Shown: positions 10,782 to 21,905 of the stretch, piece after piece | How positions within the stretch are numbered: the first letter of the stretch is position 1 | Layout: each line of letters begins with the position of its first letter | Origin: Linderina pennispora | Taxonomy: Eukaryota; Kickxellomycota; Kickxellomycetes; Kickxellales; Kickxellaceae | NCBI RefSeq assembly: GCF_002104995.1 | Contig: NW_024468255.1 | Coordinates: 248,001-312,000 of the forward strand | DNA length: 64,000 nucleotides | Direction of reading: 5' to 3' | Translations under genes and position numbers: made by a program | The notes under the pieces: model-generated | Databases searched by the model: none | What the model was told of the DNA's origin: nothing | What the model saw: the letters and a program-made list of their open reading frames with translations, nothing else

Positions 10782-13700
10782 ATGGCTTTGCTAGAACTGA
10801 AAACTAGAGGCTGCGTCTGCGCTACCATTGATGTTCCTGCTGAAGTTAAGATACATCTTGATTCCGTTGCAAATGAATTTACCGAGCGTCACTCACAGCA
10901 GCAATCTGCGCCACCGACACCAATTGAGCTTGTCGCACAATTCCTCGAGTTCTGTGCCACACGCATCCCTGAACCCCCAGCTACCGCTCTTCTTGCAGCA
11001 TTTACCGAGCAGTTCTTGGGTGGAAAAGATGTCCATGTGGCCGTCGCCGATTTGGGGCTATCCGCAGAGCAATCACATGCAATCATACGTGCCTACCATG
11101 CAGCCGCTCCTGCGTACCCCCCCGTCACACGTCCAGCACTGTTTTCTGATCCGAAAATCAAACTGCTGGCGATCTTTGGCGGTCAAATAGCTACCAAGGC
11201 ATACATGGACGAGGCGCAACAGGTATTCGACATGTACCGCCCGATTGTCTATTGTTTTGTCCAGGAAATGTCAGGGTTCCTTGCCTCAGCATCATCTGAT
11301 CCCGAATTCAGTAGATGGTACAAATATGGACTCGATCCACTTTCGTGGCTCACACGCCCAGAAACCATGCCCGGCATCCAGTACATGCTCTCTAGCCCGG
11401 TGAGTATCCCGATGGTTGGGCTGATCCAGATGATGCAGTTGCTTGTCGCCTACAAAACCCTCAGGATGACACCTGGGGAATTTGCCAAATCATTTTCAGC
11501 TGCAGCTGGCCACAGCCAAGGCATATCCACGGCTGCTGTGATGGCTGCATCACAAACTGACGGCCAGTATTCCAAAAACTGCATGTCGGTGCTGGGGTTG
11601 CTAGTTCTGTGTGCAACATATGCAGATTTGTATGTGCCATCCTTGCCGATCGGCAAAAGACTCGTTCAAGATGCCATAGATCATGAGAACAGCAAGCCAA
11701 CCCAAATGGTGTCGGTTGGAAAGCTAACAAAGTGCAAGCTGTCACAGCTCATCAACGATTTTAATTTGACAGTCTGTACGCCAAAAGACAAGGTGTATTT
11801 GTCATTGCAAAACACTGCTACCAGCCATGTTGTCTCTGGCCAAATACCAAGCATAGTTAGATTTGTGCGAATGCTGCGAGCCCAGTGTGCGTCCTCACAT
11901 ACTGACCAGTCACAGGTGCCATTTGCTAAGCGGAAGCCAGTGGCAGATATCAGCTATCTGGCAATTGACTCTCCCTATCACTGCCAGATCCTTGAGTCAA
12001 TTACCGACATACAGTATGCATATGCGGAAAAAGCTGGATGGCTGCTCACTGCGCAGGACCTACAGATCCCTGTCCGGGCTGGTGATGATGGTCATGACAT
12101 CTGTTGTGAGCAGAATCTGACAAAATACCTGCTAAAGTCGATGTGCGTTTTGCCCGTTAACTGGGCTACAGCAACTGCCCATCCTGGAACAACACATATA
12201 ATAGATTTTGGACCAGGTGGGCTCCGTGGATTTGGATCAATGACATCCACAAACACGGAAGGAAACGGGATCCCGGTAATATGTTTTGGTGCACTAACCA
12301 AGGGAAGCTCATATCTAGGCGTAAAGTCCGACATGTACCAGCCCGCTCTAAAATCATTCAGCTTGCGAAGCTGGGTATCTGAATTCTCTCCAACGCTGAT
12401 CCGTACCGCCTATGATGGCCGACTGCATATATCCACACGCATGAGCAGACTGCTAGGAAAGCCACCTATAATGGTTGCTGGGATGACGCCTACCTCTGCT
12501 AACTCCCAGTTTGTTTCCGCTGTTATCAACGCCGGCTATCATGTGGAACTGGCAGGCGGGGGCCACATCAACGAAGAATCATTAGTAGCCACGATAGATC
12601 AGATCATCAACACTATCACTCCTGGCGAAGCAATCTCACTGAACTGCATCTATATCAACCCATCGCAGTGGCAGTTCCAATACCAAGCAGTTCAAATGCT
12701 GCGCAGGCGCGGATACCCGATTGACAGCCTTTGTATTGGTGCTGGTGTCCCGTCGCTGGATGTCGCAAACGAAATTATACGAGCCATACGCTCAGCTGGG
12801 TTGCGTTTTGTTGCATTCAAACCAAGCTCAGCATATACCATTCGCCAGGTAATTGCCATTTCCAAGGCGAACCCTGGCTTCCCTGTTGCACTGCAGTGGA
12901 CCGGTGGGCGAGCTGGCGGACACCACTCGTTGGAAGATGTGCACCAGCCTCTTCTAGAGACCTATGCAGAGATTCGACGGCACAGAAACATCGTGCTAAT
13001 TGTCGGGTCAGGACTGGGCGGTGTTGAAGATACTTTTGCGTTCATTTCAGGCAGCTGGAGCAACAAATTTGGATATAGTAAAATGCCAGTCGACGGGGTT
13101 CTGCTTGGCTCACGCATGCTTGTTGCCAAGGAAAGCCTGGCCAGCCCCGGCGCCAAACAGCTGATAATTGATGCAAAAGGTACCCCTGACTCAGAATGGC
13201 ACCAGTCGCTCAAGTCGTCAGCCGGTGGTGTCATCACTATCAAGTCCGAGTTTGGCGAGTCTATCCACGTTATTGCCAACCGCGCAGCCTTGTTTATTAA
13301 GGAGCTTGAGGACACTGTGTTTTCTCTGCCGCGCGAAAAGCAACTGGAAAAGCTGCGCCTAGACAAGGACTATATTATTCGCCGTCTGAATAGCGATATG
13401 CACAGACCATGGTTCGGAAAGAAGGCCAGCGGCCAACCTGCCGATATTGAAGAAATGACATACGCTGAAGTCATTGACCGGTTAGTTGAGCTCATGTATG
13501 TCCATGACCACTGGATCCACCAGAGCTACAGGAACCTTGTTGGTGAATTCCTGCACCGTATTGAGGAGCGGTTTGCCAATTGCGAGCAGACCCAAGAAAT
13601 TTACACTTACTCGCTGCTTGACGATCCGCAGGAAATCATCGTTCATATATTCTCACTTTTCCCGCAGGCAAAAACGCAGGTGCTCCATGTGTGTGATACT

Positions 13701-16700
13701 CAGTTCTTGATGCACTTGTTCCGGAGAAAGGGCCAGAAGCCAGTCCCATTCGTGCCAGTGCTGGATGGGGATTTGGCGTACTGGTGCTTGAAGGATTCGT
13801 GCTGGCAGTCGGAGGACCTCGATGCAGTTGTTGATCAGGACCCACAGCGTGTTTTGATTCTTCAGGGCCCAGTCGCTGTAAGGTATTCACAATCAGCCGA
13901 TGAATCGGTCAAAGATATCCTGGACAGCATATATGATGGGCACATACAGAAGCTACTTCATGATCAATATGGTGGAGATGGCAGGAATGTGCCAGTTGTC
14001 GAGTCTATGATCCCGTGTGGGCAATACCAAACATCAGTCCCTGGTGTTTCTACCTCAAAATCAGACACAGAATGGGTGTTTACATTCACTGACACCGAGA
14101 CTTTGCTGCCTGATAGAGCTGAATGGCTCGAACACCTTGCCGGTCCACATCCAAACTGGCTACGTGCTTTAATCACATCACCGGTTCTTGTTGTAAACAG
14201 CATGTTGCATGAGAACTATATTCAGCGTATACTTCAGCCGCGCCCAAGCACTACTACCAAGGTTGGCCTTAGGTCTGGTCACCCAAATTCGCTAGAAGTA
14301 TTCAGTGCATCTGGGGAATCGGTTATCCACATATCCAAGGATGATCACGACACCATCTATCTCGGTATGCATTTCGTAGCCAGAAATAGGAAAAGTACCC
14401 TCGAAACACTATTTTCATACCACCCATCTACGCCCTTTGCGCCCATCAGTCAGACTATGGATGGCCATGATGTCCGGGTCAAGCATTTCTATGCGCAGCT
14501 GTGGTTCGATAATCTGAGCACTGAACTCGATACCATCCACTCGTTTAACATCACACACGATCTCGTCATTGACAAGTATGAAGTAACCAAAGAGGATGTG
14601 TTACAATTTTGTCAGGCAGTTGAAAATACGTCATCACGATGCATGGGCATTGATGTAGATAATGGCAAAATCCAGGCACCGATGGATTTTATCGGCCGCG
14701 CATGCTTTGAAATTACATGCACAGCCATCCTACCCATGTCTATCAGAGGAGATATATTGCAATTGGTGCATTTGTCAAACGGCTTCCGGATACTGGGTGA
14801 TTCGAAGCCAATAATGGTCGGCGACAAGTTGAGTTGCCGTGCAAAAATAACCGAGATTACAATCGAAGACACTGGGAAGCGAGTTGCAGTTAGCGGCACT
14901 GTTTTCCGCGAGTCAAAGCCCATAGCAGGGCTGTCCTTTGCATTCTTTTACCGCGGGACCTTTGAAGATTTTGAAAACACCTTTCGGCTTGTGCAAGAGC
15001 CATATTACAAGGTTGATTTGAAAACAGACATTGATGTTGCTGTCCTGCAGTCGAAGGAATGGTTTGTAATGCGCGATTCCATATCGCCAGATACTCTCAA
15101 GTCAGGTGCTGTTCTCGGGTTCTGTCTGGAATCCAGATACCAGTTTAAAAACAGAAGTACATACTCACATGTCAAGACCACAGGGGAGGTTTTCATGCAG
15201 CTACCGCACAGCAGGTGTAGGCACATAGCCGATGTTGACTTTGAGTGGAACACAAGCTGTAACAACCCAGTAATCGACTACCTGAAAAGAAATGGCAAGG
15301 AGGCTGGCTCGCCTATTTATTTTGAGACTGGTGGGTATTCGCTAATCCCTGGCTATGCTGAAACCCACACTGAAGTGATGGCCCCATTGTCAAACAAGGC
15401 CTATGCTGAGGCATCTGGTGATTATAATCCTATACACACCAGCCCTTATTTTGCAGACCGTGCTAACCTTCCTGGAACAATTACACACGGGATGTGGACC
15501 AGTGCTAATACACGCAGGTTTGTGGAGATTTATGCTGCCGACAGCCATCCAGAAAGGATATTATCATATGACATCAACTTTGTCAATGTCGTCTTGCCCG
15601 GGGACATCCTAAAAACCGAACTGTCTCATGTTGGGATGAAAGACGGGAATATGCTAGTGAATATCCAGACATTCAATCAGAACGAGTGTAAAGTACTTGA
15701 AGGTACATCGGAAGTGCGCCAACCGCCAACCTGTTATGTATTTACTGGCCAAGGATCCCAACATGTTGGAATGGGTATGGATCTGTATCACAGATCAAAA
15801 TCAGCGCGCAAAGTCTGGGACCGAGCCGAGAATCACATGCTGAGCACATATGGGATATCCCTACTTCACATTGCAAATGCCAACCCTCTAGATCTGACTG
15901 TGAGGTTTGATAGCACTAGGGGAGATATCATACGACAAAACTATATGAGTATGGCGTCTAGATCTCAGAGACACCGTTATCCATCGTCGATCTTCCCAAC
16001 AGTCCGAGCAGACGCTCAGTCATTCACGTTCACATCCCCAAATGGCCTACTCCATTCAACTCAGTTCACGCAGCCAATTCTGTGTGTTTTTGAGATGGCA
16101 GCTATTGCTGACATGCGTGAACAAGGTGTAATTTCCTCTAACGCATGCTATGCTGGCCATTCTTTTGGCGAGTATAGCGCGCTGGCCTCCTTGCCAAATA
16201 TTTTCTCTGTTGAAGCAGTACTTGATATTGCATTCTATCGTGGATTGTTGATGCAATCTTCCATTGAGCGAGATAGCCAGGACCGTTCTCCATACGGGAT
16301 GATGGCAGTGAATCCAAGAAAGATACATCCGGACTTTGGTGCAGACCAGCTACTCAAAACAGTTGAGATGGTCTATACTACTGGCAATGGGCTGCTTGAG
16401 GTGGTCAACTTTAATGTAGAATCCAAGCAATATGTAGTAGCAGGAGAACGCAGGCTACTTGGAACTCTGAGCAATGTACTAGACAAGCTTGCAATAGAGA
16501 ATTATGCCAGTCTGACGGATATGGATAGAAAAATAAGAGGCGTAGTGTATGGCGCGTTGGCTGGACAGTCAGGGTCGTTCAAAGACAATTTTGATACCTG
16601 TGTATCGAAGGGCATTTCAACAATCCCGCTTGATAACATCGATATTCCATTCCATTCCTCAGTATTGCTGAATAGCGTGAACTCTTATCGCAATATTCTA

Positions 16701-19700
16701 CTTGAGAAACTGCCGATCGAGGCAGTTAGATGCACATCACTCTGCGGAAAGTACATTCCAAATATCACTGGTAAACCATTTAGGGTTAGCCAGTCATACT
16801 TTGAGACGTCTTACCAGCTGACAGCATCAACAATTCTCTTAAAAGAGCTACAGAGTTGGAACCCAGAATATGCAAAGAAAGCAGGTGAATCTAGGCGGCT
16901 TGCCCGTACTCTCCTTATTGAACTGCTTGCTTATCAATTCGCATTACCTGTCCGCTGGATAGAGACGCAAGACACAGTGTTTACTGAGATAAAGGTAGAA
17001 AGGTATATTGAGATCGGCCCCACACCCATTCTATGCGGAATGGCTCGAGACACTCTCCGCATCAAAAGCGGTATACTTGGGGAATCATCCTGGAATAATG
17101 AGGTTGATGTACTTTGCTATACCGAAGACCATGATGAGGTATACTACAATCACCGGGATCCAGAGTCCCAGGTAGACACCTCTGCTTGTCTTGTTGAGCC
17201 AGAAACTAATGTGGAATCCACAGTAGAAACTTTCACTACCCCCAACATTGGGCCTGTCGCAGATTCATCTACAGCCAGACATCTTATACCAGACATGCCC
17301 ATAACTTCACTGGAGGTGATACATGCAATCATCTGCCACAAGCTAAAGAGGCAGCTAAGCGAAGTATCGACGGCAAAATCCATCAAGGAGCTGTCAGGCG
17401 GAAAGTCAACTTTGCAGAACGAGATCCTAGGAGATTTACAAAAGGAGTTTGGCGATGATATTCCCGACAAAGCAGACGACCTCCCGCTAGCAGAGCTGGC
17501 AGATATAGTGTCGTCGTTTTCTCGGAAGCTCGGACCTCATACGCAAACCGTTCTGGGGAAGATGCTAGCGTCAAAATTGCCTGGATCTTACACAGTCTCC
17601 AGAATTCGAGATATTCTGAATCAGCAATACGGTTTGGAAGTGTGCCGTCAAGATGGCGTGTTTCTAGTTGCGGTGACAATGGAACCAAAAGAGAGACTAA
17701 CCAGTGAGAAAGAGGCAAGCGCATGGGTTGACAGAGTATCAAAAGAATATGAAAGGAAAGCTGGAATTTCATATAGCCTGGCTGGTAGCGCTAAAAGTAA
17801 CGGACCAGGAAGTCCACATACAAAAATCATCATCAATAGTGCCGAGTTTGCAGAGTCAAAGACTGCGCTGAACAAATTAGCCAAATGCCAGATGACTGCC
17901 CTTGCAAATTATCTAGGAGTTGACCTACGGGATGGTCAGCGCTACTACGAAGTATCCACCTACCAGAGCACATCTCTTCAAAGGCAAATCAATGACATCG
18001 TGAGCGAGCTTGGTGAAGAGTTTATTGGAGGAATCAGGGGAGTATTTGATCGCAAGAAGGCTCGTGTATTTGACTCGTACTGGAACTGGGTGCGCCAAGA
18101 TACACAGGACCTCCTATGTAAAATCGAAAGAGGATCTTTGGAAGTAATCAGTACTGAGATTGAGCAGCAGATATTGGATTTGGCTAACAGAGCAACACCA
18201 AGCACGATTAATATGCTGCACAACTGGCTTTCTGGGCCAGTTTCAACAGCAATAAGAGCCAAGCAACCCAAGCTCATTAAAATGCTACTCCAAATATGCA
18301 AGTCAGCAATTGGAAAGCAGCCATTATACAGGAATGTGCTGGCTCAAACTAGCCCGCATGTCACAGTTTCCAGAGTAGGCAACCTGAAATATAAGGAAAT
18401 CCTGCGGCTGAATCAACCTTCATTCAAGGAGTATATCCAGAACATGAAGGTTGGTGTCGGCGATGGAGTTCCTGCTATATACATAAAGGCCCGTGTGTCT
18501 TCAAGAGAACAGCAGCTGGATTGGAAGCAAACAAACGAGTATTTCAATGTACTCTCTAGTATTGTCGACTATGGAATCACTTTTACTGGGAAAAAAGCAC
18601 TGGTCACTGGCTGCAGCCAGGGCTCAATTGGTGCTGAGGTTATTCGTGGGCTGCTTGCCGGGGGCGCTCAAATCGTGGCTACTACCTCAAGCTACAGTCA
18701 AGAGACAATACTCCACTTCCAACATCTCTTTCAGAATTTTGGCGCAAAGGGCTCAAAACTAATTGTAGTGCCATTTAATCAAGGCTCTGTGCATGATGTT
18801 AGTAGCCTTATTAGCTTCATATATGACAAACCGACTCGTGGAGATGCACTCGGATGGGACCTTGATTATATTCTACCATTTGCCGCCATATCGGAGACTG
18901 GTAACGACATAACGAATATCGACTCTCGCTCAGAACTAGCACACCGGGTGATGCTGACAAACCTGCTCCGTCTTCTGGGGGAGGTCAGGTCCCGTAAATC
19001 GAGGGGCGGCAAAAATGTTGGCTGCACACAGGTGATATTGCCCATGTCGCCTAACCATGGCGACTTCGCATCAACTGGTTTGTACAGCGAGAGTAAAATC
19101 GCGCTAGAGGTATTGTTTACACGCTGGTATTCCGAGTCATGGTCAGGCCAGCTGGCAATCACAGGCGCGGCAATTGGATGGGTTCGTGGTACGGGTCTCA
19201 TGGATGGGAGCAACCTTGTTGCATACGGCGTCGAAAAGCATGGATTGAGGACATTTACCACACAGGAAATGGCGCTAAACATAATTGGATTGATGCATCC
19301 GACATTCACATCCAAGGCTCAGCACGGCCCGGTGTGGGCTGAGCTGTCTGGGGGATTCCACCTTATTCCGATGTTGGAAAAGACCACCGCTGCAATACGT
19401 AGCGAATTACGCTTCGTGAGCACCCGAAACAGTGCAATATTTGCAGAGCATGGCCTTGATATATACAGTGTATCTGGACCGCGAGGGAAAATCATCTACA
19501 CCGAGCCACGCTTTAAACCAAAAGCAAACAGCACCATTGAATTTCCGCACGCAAGGTCGTTTGAGGATCTCCAGCAGATGCATTATCTGCAGGGAATGCT
19601 GAATCTGGATAAGGTTGTAGTCATAGCGGGGTATGGCGAGGTTGGCCCCTATGGCAGCTCTGCCTGCCGCTGGGAGATGGAGGCATATGGCGAATTATCG

Positions 19701-21746
19701 CTCGAAGGCTGCATTGAGTTAGCTTGGATCATGGGTCTCATCAAGCGTGCTGATGGCAAAAACGGCTACTTTGGATGGGTGGATGCTGCATCGGAAAATC
19801 CAATTGATGACTATGATATCAAGCCAAAGTACGAAGGCTACATACTAGAGCACACTGGTATTCGACTGATCGAGCCAGAAATGACGCACGGCTATGACCC
19901 AAAGAAGAAGCTTGCGATGCGCGAGCTGCATATCGAACATGATCTGGAACCTTTTGTGACGACAGCCGAAGAGGCTGCTGATTTTAAGCGCCAAAATGGC
20001 GACAGTGTCGATTCGTGGCTAAACAACGACGGCTCCTGGTCGGTCAGGTTCTTGAAGGGTGCAACGCTGATGGTGCCGAAGGCGATAAACTTTGATCGAC
20101 ATGTAGCAGCCCAGCTACCAACCGGATGGAGCCCCGAAGTCTATGGTATCCCCAAAGATATCATCGACCAGGTCGACCCCATTACATGCCAAGCGATTGT
20201 TGCTACGGTGGAGGCACTAATGCGATCAGGCATCACTGACCCCTACGAGCTTTACCAATATATGCACGTATCCCAAGTTGGGAGCTCGGTTGGGTCAGGA
20301 ATCGGAGGTGCTTGGTCCATGCGTCGAATGTACAAAGACAGACTAGTTGACAAAGAAGTGCAAGGCGATATTGTCCAAGAGTCGCTTATCAACACCGTCA
20401 ACGCATATCTCAACATGCTCCTACTGTCGTCATCAGGCGCGATAAAGCCAACGGTCGGGGCGTGTGGAACAGCTATTGTCTCGATAGATGTGGCTGTGGA
20501 TACGATACGGTCTGGAAAGGCGAAAGTGATGCTAGCAGGCGGGTGCGACGATTTCAGCGAGGAGGGCTCGTATGAGTTTGGGCAAATGATGGCAACCAGC
20601 AATACGCTAGAGGAATTTGCCCGCGGCCGCACACCCAATGAGATGTCTCGTCCGTGCACATCGACGAGAAGCGGGTTTGTTGAGAGCGGTGGTGCTGGAA
20701 TCGTTGTGCTCATGTCTGCATCAGCGGCAATTGAAATGGGCGTGCCAGTATACGGAATTGTTGCCATGACGTCAACAGCAACAGATAAAGAAGGTCGCTC
20801 TGTTCCCGCACCTGGACAGGGAATATTGACAACTGCTCGTGAGCGGACACTGGTGGCGGTCGATCCGACCCTGGATATAAACTACCGCCGGCAGCAGCTC
20901 GACCATCAGCGTGAAACTATTGGCCAGTGGGTTCACGAAAAGCGCAGCTATGTCAAGAAAACATTCCAGGATCAAGCCCTGCAAGAGCACTTGAGCCTGA
21001 TCGATATCGAGGCCAAAAGGCTGCTCAAGAGCGCCCAAGACACTTGGTCAATGGATATTTGGAGAGACAGTCCATACGTTTCGCCGCTAAGAGCCAGTCT
21101 CGCAACCTGGGGCCTGACAATAGACGATATTGGTGTGGCTTCTTTCCATGGCACATCAACCAAGGCGAATGACCTCAACGAATCGCGGGTACTGAACCGA
21201 CAATTGCAGCATCTTGGACGTGGGAAGGGGAATGTGCTGCCGATTGTGTGCCAAAAGTGGCTTACAGGACACCCCAAAGGCGCAGCGGCTGCTTGGATGC
21301 TGAATGGTGCTGTCCAGAGCCTTCGCACAGGCATAATTCCAGGAAACAGAAACGCAGACAACATCGACGCTGAATTGGAGGAGTTTGAGCACTTGCTGTA
21401 CCCCTCAAGAACGATTTGTACAAGTGGGATAAAAGCCTGCATGTTGAAGTCGTTTGGGTTTGGCCAGGTTGGCGGAGAGATTGTTGTTGTGCATCCCGAC
21501 TATATCCTGGCAGTGCTGTCTAAGGACGAGCTGGATGCTTACCAAGAAAAGGTGGGTGCTCGCAAGGTAAAAGCCATACGCCATCACCGTGAGATTATGT
21601 CAGGTTTTCGGCCATATGTCAAGGTGAAGACACACCCTCCATACAGCCCACACCAGGAGGTGGAACTCTACCTCGACCCGCTTGCACGAGCGACTTCTGA
21701 CCTGCCACACTCAGTGGCAGAGTATCGTATCAATGCCACTCAGTAA
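10782..21746 (+). CDS. FAS: Fused type I fatty acid synthase (beta-alpha), lacking C-terminal PPT domain
   Basis: Cytosolic fungal fatty acid synthase as one 3654-residue chain from a single uninterrupted ORF. Beta-chain modules come first: acetyltransferase with GHSQG (Ser245), FMN enoyl reductase (GMTPTSANS, about 567), dehydratase hot-dog with SGDYNPIH (about 1545-1552) and GTITHGMW, and malonyl/palmitoyl transferase with GHSFGEYSALAS (Ser1794). Alpha modules follow: acyl carrier with GGKSTLQNEILGDL (Ser2209), ketoreductase (TGCSQGSIGAEV near 2609, Tyr2768/Lys2772) and ketosynthase with Cys3228 (GACGTA), His3456 (SFHGTSTKAND) and His3497 (GHPKG). The chain ends about 70 residues after the HPDYILA ketosynthase end, just past YLDPLARA, where other fungal alpha chains continue into the PPT domain. 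Codon third positions look less GC-biased than in neighbouring genes. Confidence 0.95.
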   Translation: MALLELKTRGCVCATIDVPAEVKIHLDSVANEFTERHSQQQSAPPTPIELVAQFLEFCATRIPEPPATALLAAFTEQFLGGKDVHVAVADLGLSAEQSHAIIRAYHAAAPAYPPVTRPALFSDPKIKLLAIFGGQIATKAYMDEAQQVFDMYRPIVYCFVQEMSGFLASASSDPEFSRWYKYGLDPLSWLTRPETMPGIQYMLSSPVSIPMVGLIQMMQLLVAYKTLRMTPGEFAKSFSAAAGHSQGISTAAVMAASQTDGQYSKNCMSVLGLLVLCATYADLYVPSLPIGKRLVQDAIDHENSKPTQMVSVGKLTKCKLSQLINDFNLTVCTPKDKVYLSLQNTATSHVVSGQIPSIVRFVRMLRAQCASSHTDQSQVPFAKRKPVADISYLAIDSPYHCQILESITDIQYAYAEKAGWLLTAQDLQIPVRAGDDGHDICCEQNLTKYLLKSMCVLPVNWATATAHPGTTHIIDFGPGGLRGFGSMTSTNTEGNGIPVICFGALTKGSSYLGVKSDMYQPALKSFSLRSWVSEFSPTLIRTAYDGRLHISTRMSRLLGKPPIMVAGMTPTSANSQFVSAVINAGYHVELAGGGHINEESLVATIDQIINTITPGEAISLNCIYINPSQWQFQYQAVQMLRRRGYPIDSLCIGAGVPSLDVANEIIRAIRSAGLRFVAFKPSSAYTIRQVIAISKANPGFPVALQWTGGRAGGHHSLEDVHQPLLETYAEIRRHRNIVLIVGSGLGGVEDTFAFISGSWSNKFGYSKMPVDGVLLGSRMLVAKESLASPGAKQLIIDAKGTPDSEWHQSLKSSAGGVITIKSEFGESIHVIANRAALFIKELEDTVFSLPREKQLEKLRLDKDYIIRRLNSDMHRPWFGKKASGQPADIEEMTYAEVIDRLVELMYVHDHWIHQSYRNLVGEFLHRIEERFANCEQTQEIYTYSLLDDPQEIIVHIFSLFPQAKTQVLHVCDTQFLMHLFRRKGQKPVPFVPVLDGDLAYWCLKDSCWQSEDLDAVVDQDPQRVLILQGPVAVRYSQSADESVKDILDSIYDGHIQKLLHDQYGGDGRNVPVVESMIPCGQYQTSVPGVSTSKSDTEWVFTFTDTETLLPDRAEWLEHLAGPHPNWLRALITSPVLVVNSMLHENYIQRILQPRPSTTTKVGLRSGHPNSLEVFSASGESVIHISKDDHDTIYLGMHFVARNRKSTLETLFSYHPSTPFAPISQTMDGHDVRVKHFYAQLWFDNLSTELDTIHSFNITHDLVIDKYEVTKEDVLQFCQAVENTSSRCMGIDVDNGKIQAPMDFIGRACFEITCTAILPMSIRGDILQLVHLSNGFRILGDSKPIMVGDKLSCRAKITEITIEDTGKRVAVSGTVFRESKPIAGLSFAFFYRGTFEDFENTFRLVQEPYYKVDLKTDIDVAVLQSKEWFVMRDSISPDTLKSGAVLGFCLESRYQFKNRSTYSHVKTTGEVFMQLPHSRCRHIADVDFEWNTSCNNPVIDYLKRNGKEAGSPIYFETGGYSLIPGYAETHTEVMAPLSNKAYAEASGDYNPIHTSPYFADRANLPGTITHGMWTSANTRRFVEIYAADSHPERILSYDINFVNVVLPGDILKTELSHVGMKDGNMLVNIQTFNQNECKVLEGTSEVRQPPTCYVFTGQGSQHVGMGMDLYHRSKSARKVWDRAENHMLSTYGISLLHIANANPLDLTVRFDSTRGDIIRQNYMSMASRSQRHRYPSSIFPTVRADAQSFTFTSPNGLLHSTQFTQPILCVFEMAAIADMREQGVISSNACYAGHSFGEYSALASLPNIFSVEAVLDIAFYRGLLMQSSIERDSQDRSPYGMMAVNPRKIHPDFGADQLLKTVEMVYTTGNGLLEVVNFNVESKQYVVAGERRLLGTLSNVLDKLAIENYASLTDMDRKIRGVVYGALAGQSGSFKDNFDTCVSKGISTIPLDNIDIPFHSSVLLNSVNSYRNILLEKLPIEAVRCTSLCGKYIPNITGKPFRVSQSYFETSYQLTASTILLKELQSWNPEYAKKAGESRRLARTLLIELLAYQFALPVRWIETQDTVFTEIKVERYIEIGPTPILCGMARDTLRIKSGILGESSWNNEVDVLCYTEDHDEVYYNHRDPESQVDTSACLVEPETNVESTVETFTTPNIGPVADSSTARHLIPDMPITSLEVIHAIICHKLKRQLSEVSTAKSIKELSGGKSTLQNEILGDLQKEFGDDIPDKADDLPLAELADIVSSFSRKLGPHTQTVLGKMLASKLPGSYTVSRIRDILNQQYGLEVCRQDGVFLVAVTMEPKERLTSEKEASAWVDRVSKEYERKAGISYSLAGSAKSNGPGSPHTKIIINSAEFAESKTALNKLAKCQMTALANYLGVDLRDGQRYYEVSTYQSTSLQRQINDIVSELGEEFIGGIRGVFDRKKARVFDSYWNWVRQDTQDLLCKIERGSLEVISTEIEQQILDLANRATPSTINMLHNWLSGPVSTAIRAKQPKLIKMLLQICKSAIGKQPLYRNVLAQTSPHVTVSRVGNLKYKEILRLNQPSFKEYIQNMKVGVGDGVPAIYIKARVSSREQQLDWKQTNEYFNVLSSIVDYGITFTGKKALVTGCSQGSIGAEVIRGLLAGGAQIVATTSSYSQETILHFQHLFQNFGAKGSKLIVVPFNQGSVHDVSSLISFIYDKPTRGDALGWDLDYILPFAAISETGNDITNIDSRSELAHRVMLTNLLRLLGEVRSRKSRGGKNVGCTQVILPMSPNHGDFASTGLYSESKIALEVLFTRWYSESWSGQLAITGAAIGWVRGTGLMDGSNLVAYGVEKHGLRTFTTQEMALNIIGLMHPTFTSKAQHGPVWAELSGGFHLIPMLEKTTAAIRSELRFVSTRNSAIFAEHGLDIYSVSGPRGKIIYTEPRFKPKANSTIEFPHARSFEDLQQMHYLQGMLNLDKVVVIAGYGEVGPYGSSACRWEMEAYGELSLEGCIELAWIMGLIKRADGKNGYFGWVDAASENPIDDYDIKPKYEGYILEHTGIRLIEPEMTHGYDPKKKLAMRELHIEHDLEPFVTTAEEAADFKRQNGDSVDSWLNNDGSWSVRFLKGATLMVPKAINFDRHVAAQLPTGWSPEVYGIPKDIIDQVDPITCQAIVATVEALMRSGITDPYELYQYMHVSQVGSSVGSGIGGAWSMRRMYKDRLVDKEVQGDIVQESLINTVNAYLNMLLLSSSGAIKPTVGACGTAIVSIDVAVDTIRSGKAKVMLAGGCDDFSEEGSYEFGQMMATSNTLEEFARGRTPNEMSRPCTSTRSGFVESGGAGIVVLMSASAAIEMGVPVYGIVAMTSTATDKEGRSVPAPGQGILTTARERTLVAVDPTLDINYRRQQLDHQRETIGQWVHEKRSYVKKTFQDQALQEHLSLIDIEAKRLLKSAQDTWSMDIWRDSPYVSPLRASLATWGLTIDDIGVASFHGTSTKANDLNESRVLNRQLQHLGRGKGNVLPIVCQKWLTGHPKGAAAAWMLNGAVQSLRTGIIPGNRNADNIDAELEEFEHLLYPSRTICTSGIKACMLKSFGFGQVGGEIVVVHPDYILAVLSKDELDAYQEKVGARKVKAIRHHREIMSGFRPYVKVKTHPPYSPHQEVELYLDPLARATSDLPHSVAEYRINATQ

Positions 21747-21905
21747 TCGCGGAACATGCCAGCAGCCACCATTAGACACATGTAGCTTGGGTGCACTTAT
21801 AGTTATTGCTTTAATATATAAATGATGCAGTATAGCCACTGACGGCTACACAGGGTGAGGGTAAAGGGGAAATGAGAAGTGGGAAATGCGGAGATGTGAA
21901 TAAAG

